Assembly: GCA_027036915.1 (NCBI GenBank)
Contig: JALWCD010000018.1
Location: 1-15,661 of the forward strand
Direction: 5' to 3'
DNA length: 15,661 nucleotides
Source: Thermodesulfatator sp.
GTDB lineage: Bacteria > Desulfobacterota > Thermodesulfobacteria > Thermodesulfobacteriales > Thermodesulfobacteriaceae
Shown: in pieces, positions 14,976-15,661 of the stretch
Layout: each line of letters starts with the position of its first letter
Numbering within the stretch: position 1 is the stretch's first letter
Program-made: the position numbers and the translations under genes
The notes under the pieces: generated by a model
Database searches by the model: none
Told to the model about the DNA's origin: nothing
The model's input: the letters and a program-made list of their open reading frames with translations, nothing else

Positions 14976-15080
14976 TTAAGTACTGGCTTTGCGTTTTTCC
15001 AACCAGTCAATCAGGAGGACCGCCAGACCTATCCCTATAGCTATAGAACCCAATATAAGAGCGTTTATCTCGGGACTCAT
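14976..15080 (-). CDS. Small single-pass membrane protein, 34 residues (hypothetical)
   Basis: I do not recognise this family. The product has a short polar start (MSPEIN), one hydrophobic helix (about residues 6-24, rich in Ile, Gly and Leu) and a basic end (EKRKAST), predicting a tail facing the cytoplasm. Support for a real gene: the ATG overlaps the upstream stop as ATGA, a strong GGAGG lies 9 bases before it, and the stop is followed after three bases by the pyrC TTG. Five of its six isoleucines use ATA, unlike the GC-rich neighbours, where ATC dominates. The frame is open further upstream to 15242, but that extension runs through the 65-codon gene and has no membrane-protein character. 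Small size keeps confidence moderate. Confidence 0.6.
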   Translation of the reverse strand: MSPEINALILGSIAIGIGLAVLLIDWLEKRKAST

Positions 15081-15274
15081 TCGTTTTTTCCTCCCCGCTC
15101 CAGAAGAATTATTCCAGCCACACATAAGCCTATAATCAGTATAACAAACACTTTTAAAAGTGTATAAGAATATCTTTGACCGGAGACCATAGGAGTAACA
15201 ATTCCGGCCACAGTCAAAGCCAGGGCCAGGTTCAGAAGCCACTTTCCGAACTCCAGAAGGGTTTGCGGTTTCAT
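15077..15274 (-). CDS. Small two-helix membrane protein, 65 residues (hypothetical)
   Basis: I do not recognise this family. The 65-residue product has two predicted membrane helices (about 11-30, KWLLNLALALTVAGIV..., and 40-58, LKVFVILIIGLCVAGIILLE) joined by a short loop, SGQRYSY, and ends in ERGGKNE. The ATG overlaps the pyrB stop as ATGA, and its own stop overlaps the start of the 34-codon gene in the same way, so the four-gene chain pyrB, this gene, the small gene and pyrC looks co-translated. Codon use changes part-way: the first helix uses CTG/GCC/CTT while the second uses TTA, ATA, ACA and AGA. A role in anchoring or regulating the pyrimidine enzymes is only a guess. Other possibilities are a stress-type small membrane protein or a transporter accessory. 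Confidence 0.72.
   Translation of the reverse strand: MKPQTLLEFGKWLLNLALALTVAGIVTPMVSGQRYSYTLLKVFVILIIGLCVAGIILLERGGKNE
15090..15094 (-). promoter_or_regulatory. Shine-Dalgarno supporting the 34-codon gene
   Basis: On the minus strand GGGGAGG followed by an A-rich 9-nt spacer precedes the ATG at 15080. It is a stronger site than those of most genes in this operon and argues that the small ORF is translated. Confidence 0.55.
15148..15163. repeat. 16-bp perfect palindrome inside the 65-codon gene
   Basis: ACACTTTTAAAAGTGT is a perfect 16-bp palindrome in an AT-rich patch (about 15110-15175). It codes for part of the loop and second helix of the small membrane protein. It may be a dimeric-protein operator or chance in an AT-rich stretch. 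Confidence 0.4.
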
Positions 15275-15661
15275 GAGCCTGCGGCCTTAAGAAGCAGCAA
15301 AAGAAGGGCCATTCTTACCGCCACTCCGTTTTCCACCTGATCCAGAATGACCTGTCCGGGGAAGTCTTCAAGCTCCGGAGAGAGTTCCACTCCCCAGTTG
15401 ATGGGGCCGGGGTGCATGAGAAGGGCTCCCTCGGCGGCCCGGGAGAGTACGCGTCGGCTCAGGCCGAAATATCGGGCGTACTCGTGAAAGCTGGGGAAAA
15501 GCATCCGGCCGTGCCTTTCCTTCTGGACCCGCAGGGCGATCACTACGTCCGCCCCTTCCACGGCTTCCTCCAGCCGGGCACACACCCTGGCCCCCAGGGC
15601 CTCGCTTTCAGGGGGCAGAAGGGTCCCCGGCCCCGCGACATAGACCTCGCCCCCCATTTTG
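15271..15661 (-). CDS. pyrB: Aspartate carbamoyltransferase catalytic chain (5' partial)
   Basis: C-terminal part, about 129 codons plus a partial codon, of the enzyme joining carbamoyl phosphate and aspartate, the first committed step of pyrimidine synthesis. Family landmarks are VIALRVQKERHG (about 40 residues into the visible part), the EYARYFGLS stretch, MHPGPINWGVELSPE and VILDQVENGVAVRMA, all from the aspartate-binding domain. The frame runs off the right edge, so the true start and the carbamoyl-phosphate-binding half lie outside the window. Its TGA overlaps the ATG of the 65-codon membrane gene. It lies at the promoter-proximal end of the visible operon, so the control region (attenuator, PyrR site or other) is not visible. 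PyrB is favoured over ornithine carbamoyltransferase by the LRVQKER motif and by pyrC downstream. Confidence 0.96.
   Translation of the reverse strand, partial: KMGGEVYVAGPGTLLPPESEALGARVCARLEEAVEGADVVIALRVQKERHGRMLFPSFHEYARYFGLSRRVLSRAAEGALLMHPGPINWGVELSPELEDFPGQVILDQVENGVAVRMALLLLLLKAAGS

Noticed and set aside
15081..15242. Upstream extension of the 34-codon membrane gene to 88 codons
   Set aside because: The extension lies wholly inside the 65-codon gene in another frame and looks like random sequence; a strong Shine-Dalgarno sits at the internal ATG.
1..15661. CRISPR array, tRNA/rRNA, insertion sequence or prophage parts
   Set aside because: No regularly spaced repeats, no cloverleaf or rRNA motifs seen, and no transposase, integrase or phage proteins among the coding frames.

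Overview
The window is a dense, GC-rich stretch of bacterial chromosome. By eye it is roughly 60% G+C, and most intergenic gaps are under 50 bp or replaced by overlaps. The gene set points to a thermophilic anaerobe or sulfur-metabolising bacterium, most plausibly of the Thermodesulfobacteriota: an archaeal/thermophile-type RNA ligase, a plant-type phosphofructokinase, a long non-canonical class II aldolase and a hemerythrin chemoreceptor. This placement is inference from gene content; there is no rRNA here to prove it. I see no mobile element, CRISPR array, tRNA or rRNA.

Region 1 (1-4461, + strand) is a tight five-gene run. It holds the end of an SlyD-like FKBP prolyl isomerase, two oligopeptide-type ABC ATPases (OppD/DppD and OppF/DppF-like), RNA 3'-terminal phosphate cyclase (rtcA) and an Rnl3-family ATP-dependent RNA ligase. 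rtcA and the ligase overlap by 20 bp. This is an unusual RNA-end-processing pair: rtcA is normally discussed with rtcB, not with an Rnl3 ligase.

Region 2 (4458-5501, - strand) is a SO_0444/YraQ-type metal-efflux permease, converging on the ligase with a 4-bp CTAG overlap. It is divergent from Region 3 (5575-7841, + strand), a TIGR01777/YfcH-type SDR protein overlapping a plant-type ATP-phosphofructokinase. The 73-bp divergent gap holds two face-to-face promoters that physically overlap. The rightward one appears to give an almost leaderless mRNA.

Region 4 (7889-9139, - strand) is a long-form class II fructose-bisphosphate aldolase, facing the phosphofructokinase across a short gap with an inverted repeat. 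The two enzymes catalyse consecutive glycolytic steps. Region 5 (9243-11171, + strand) is a chemoreceptor with two N-terminal membrane helices, an MCP signalling domain, a CZB zinc-binding domain and a complete C-terminal bacteriohemerythrin domain.

Region 6 (11164-15661, - strand) is a biosynthetic operon read leftwards: pyrB (5' end outside the window), two tiny membrane proteins of 65 and 34 codons, pyrC (TTG start), argH and sbcD. Junctions are ATGA overlaps, a 13-bp overlap or 3-nt gaps, so the genes are very likely translationally coupled. The two small membrane proteins between the aspartate carbamoyltransferase and dihydroorotase genes are AT-shifted relative to the rest and have no function I recognise.
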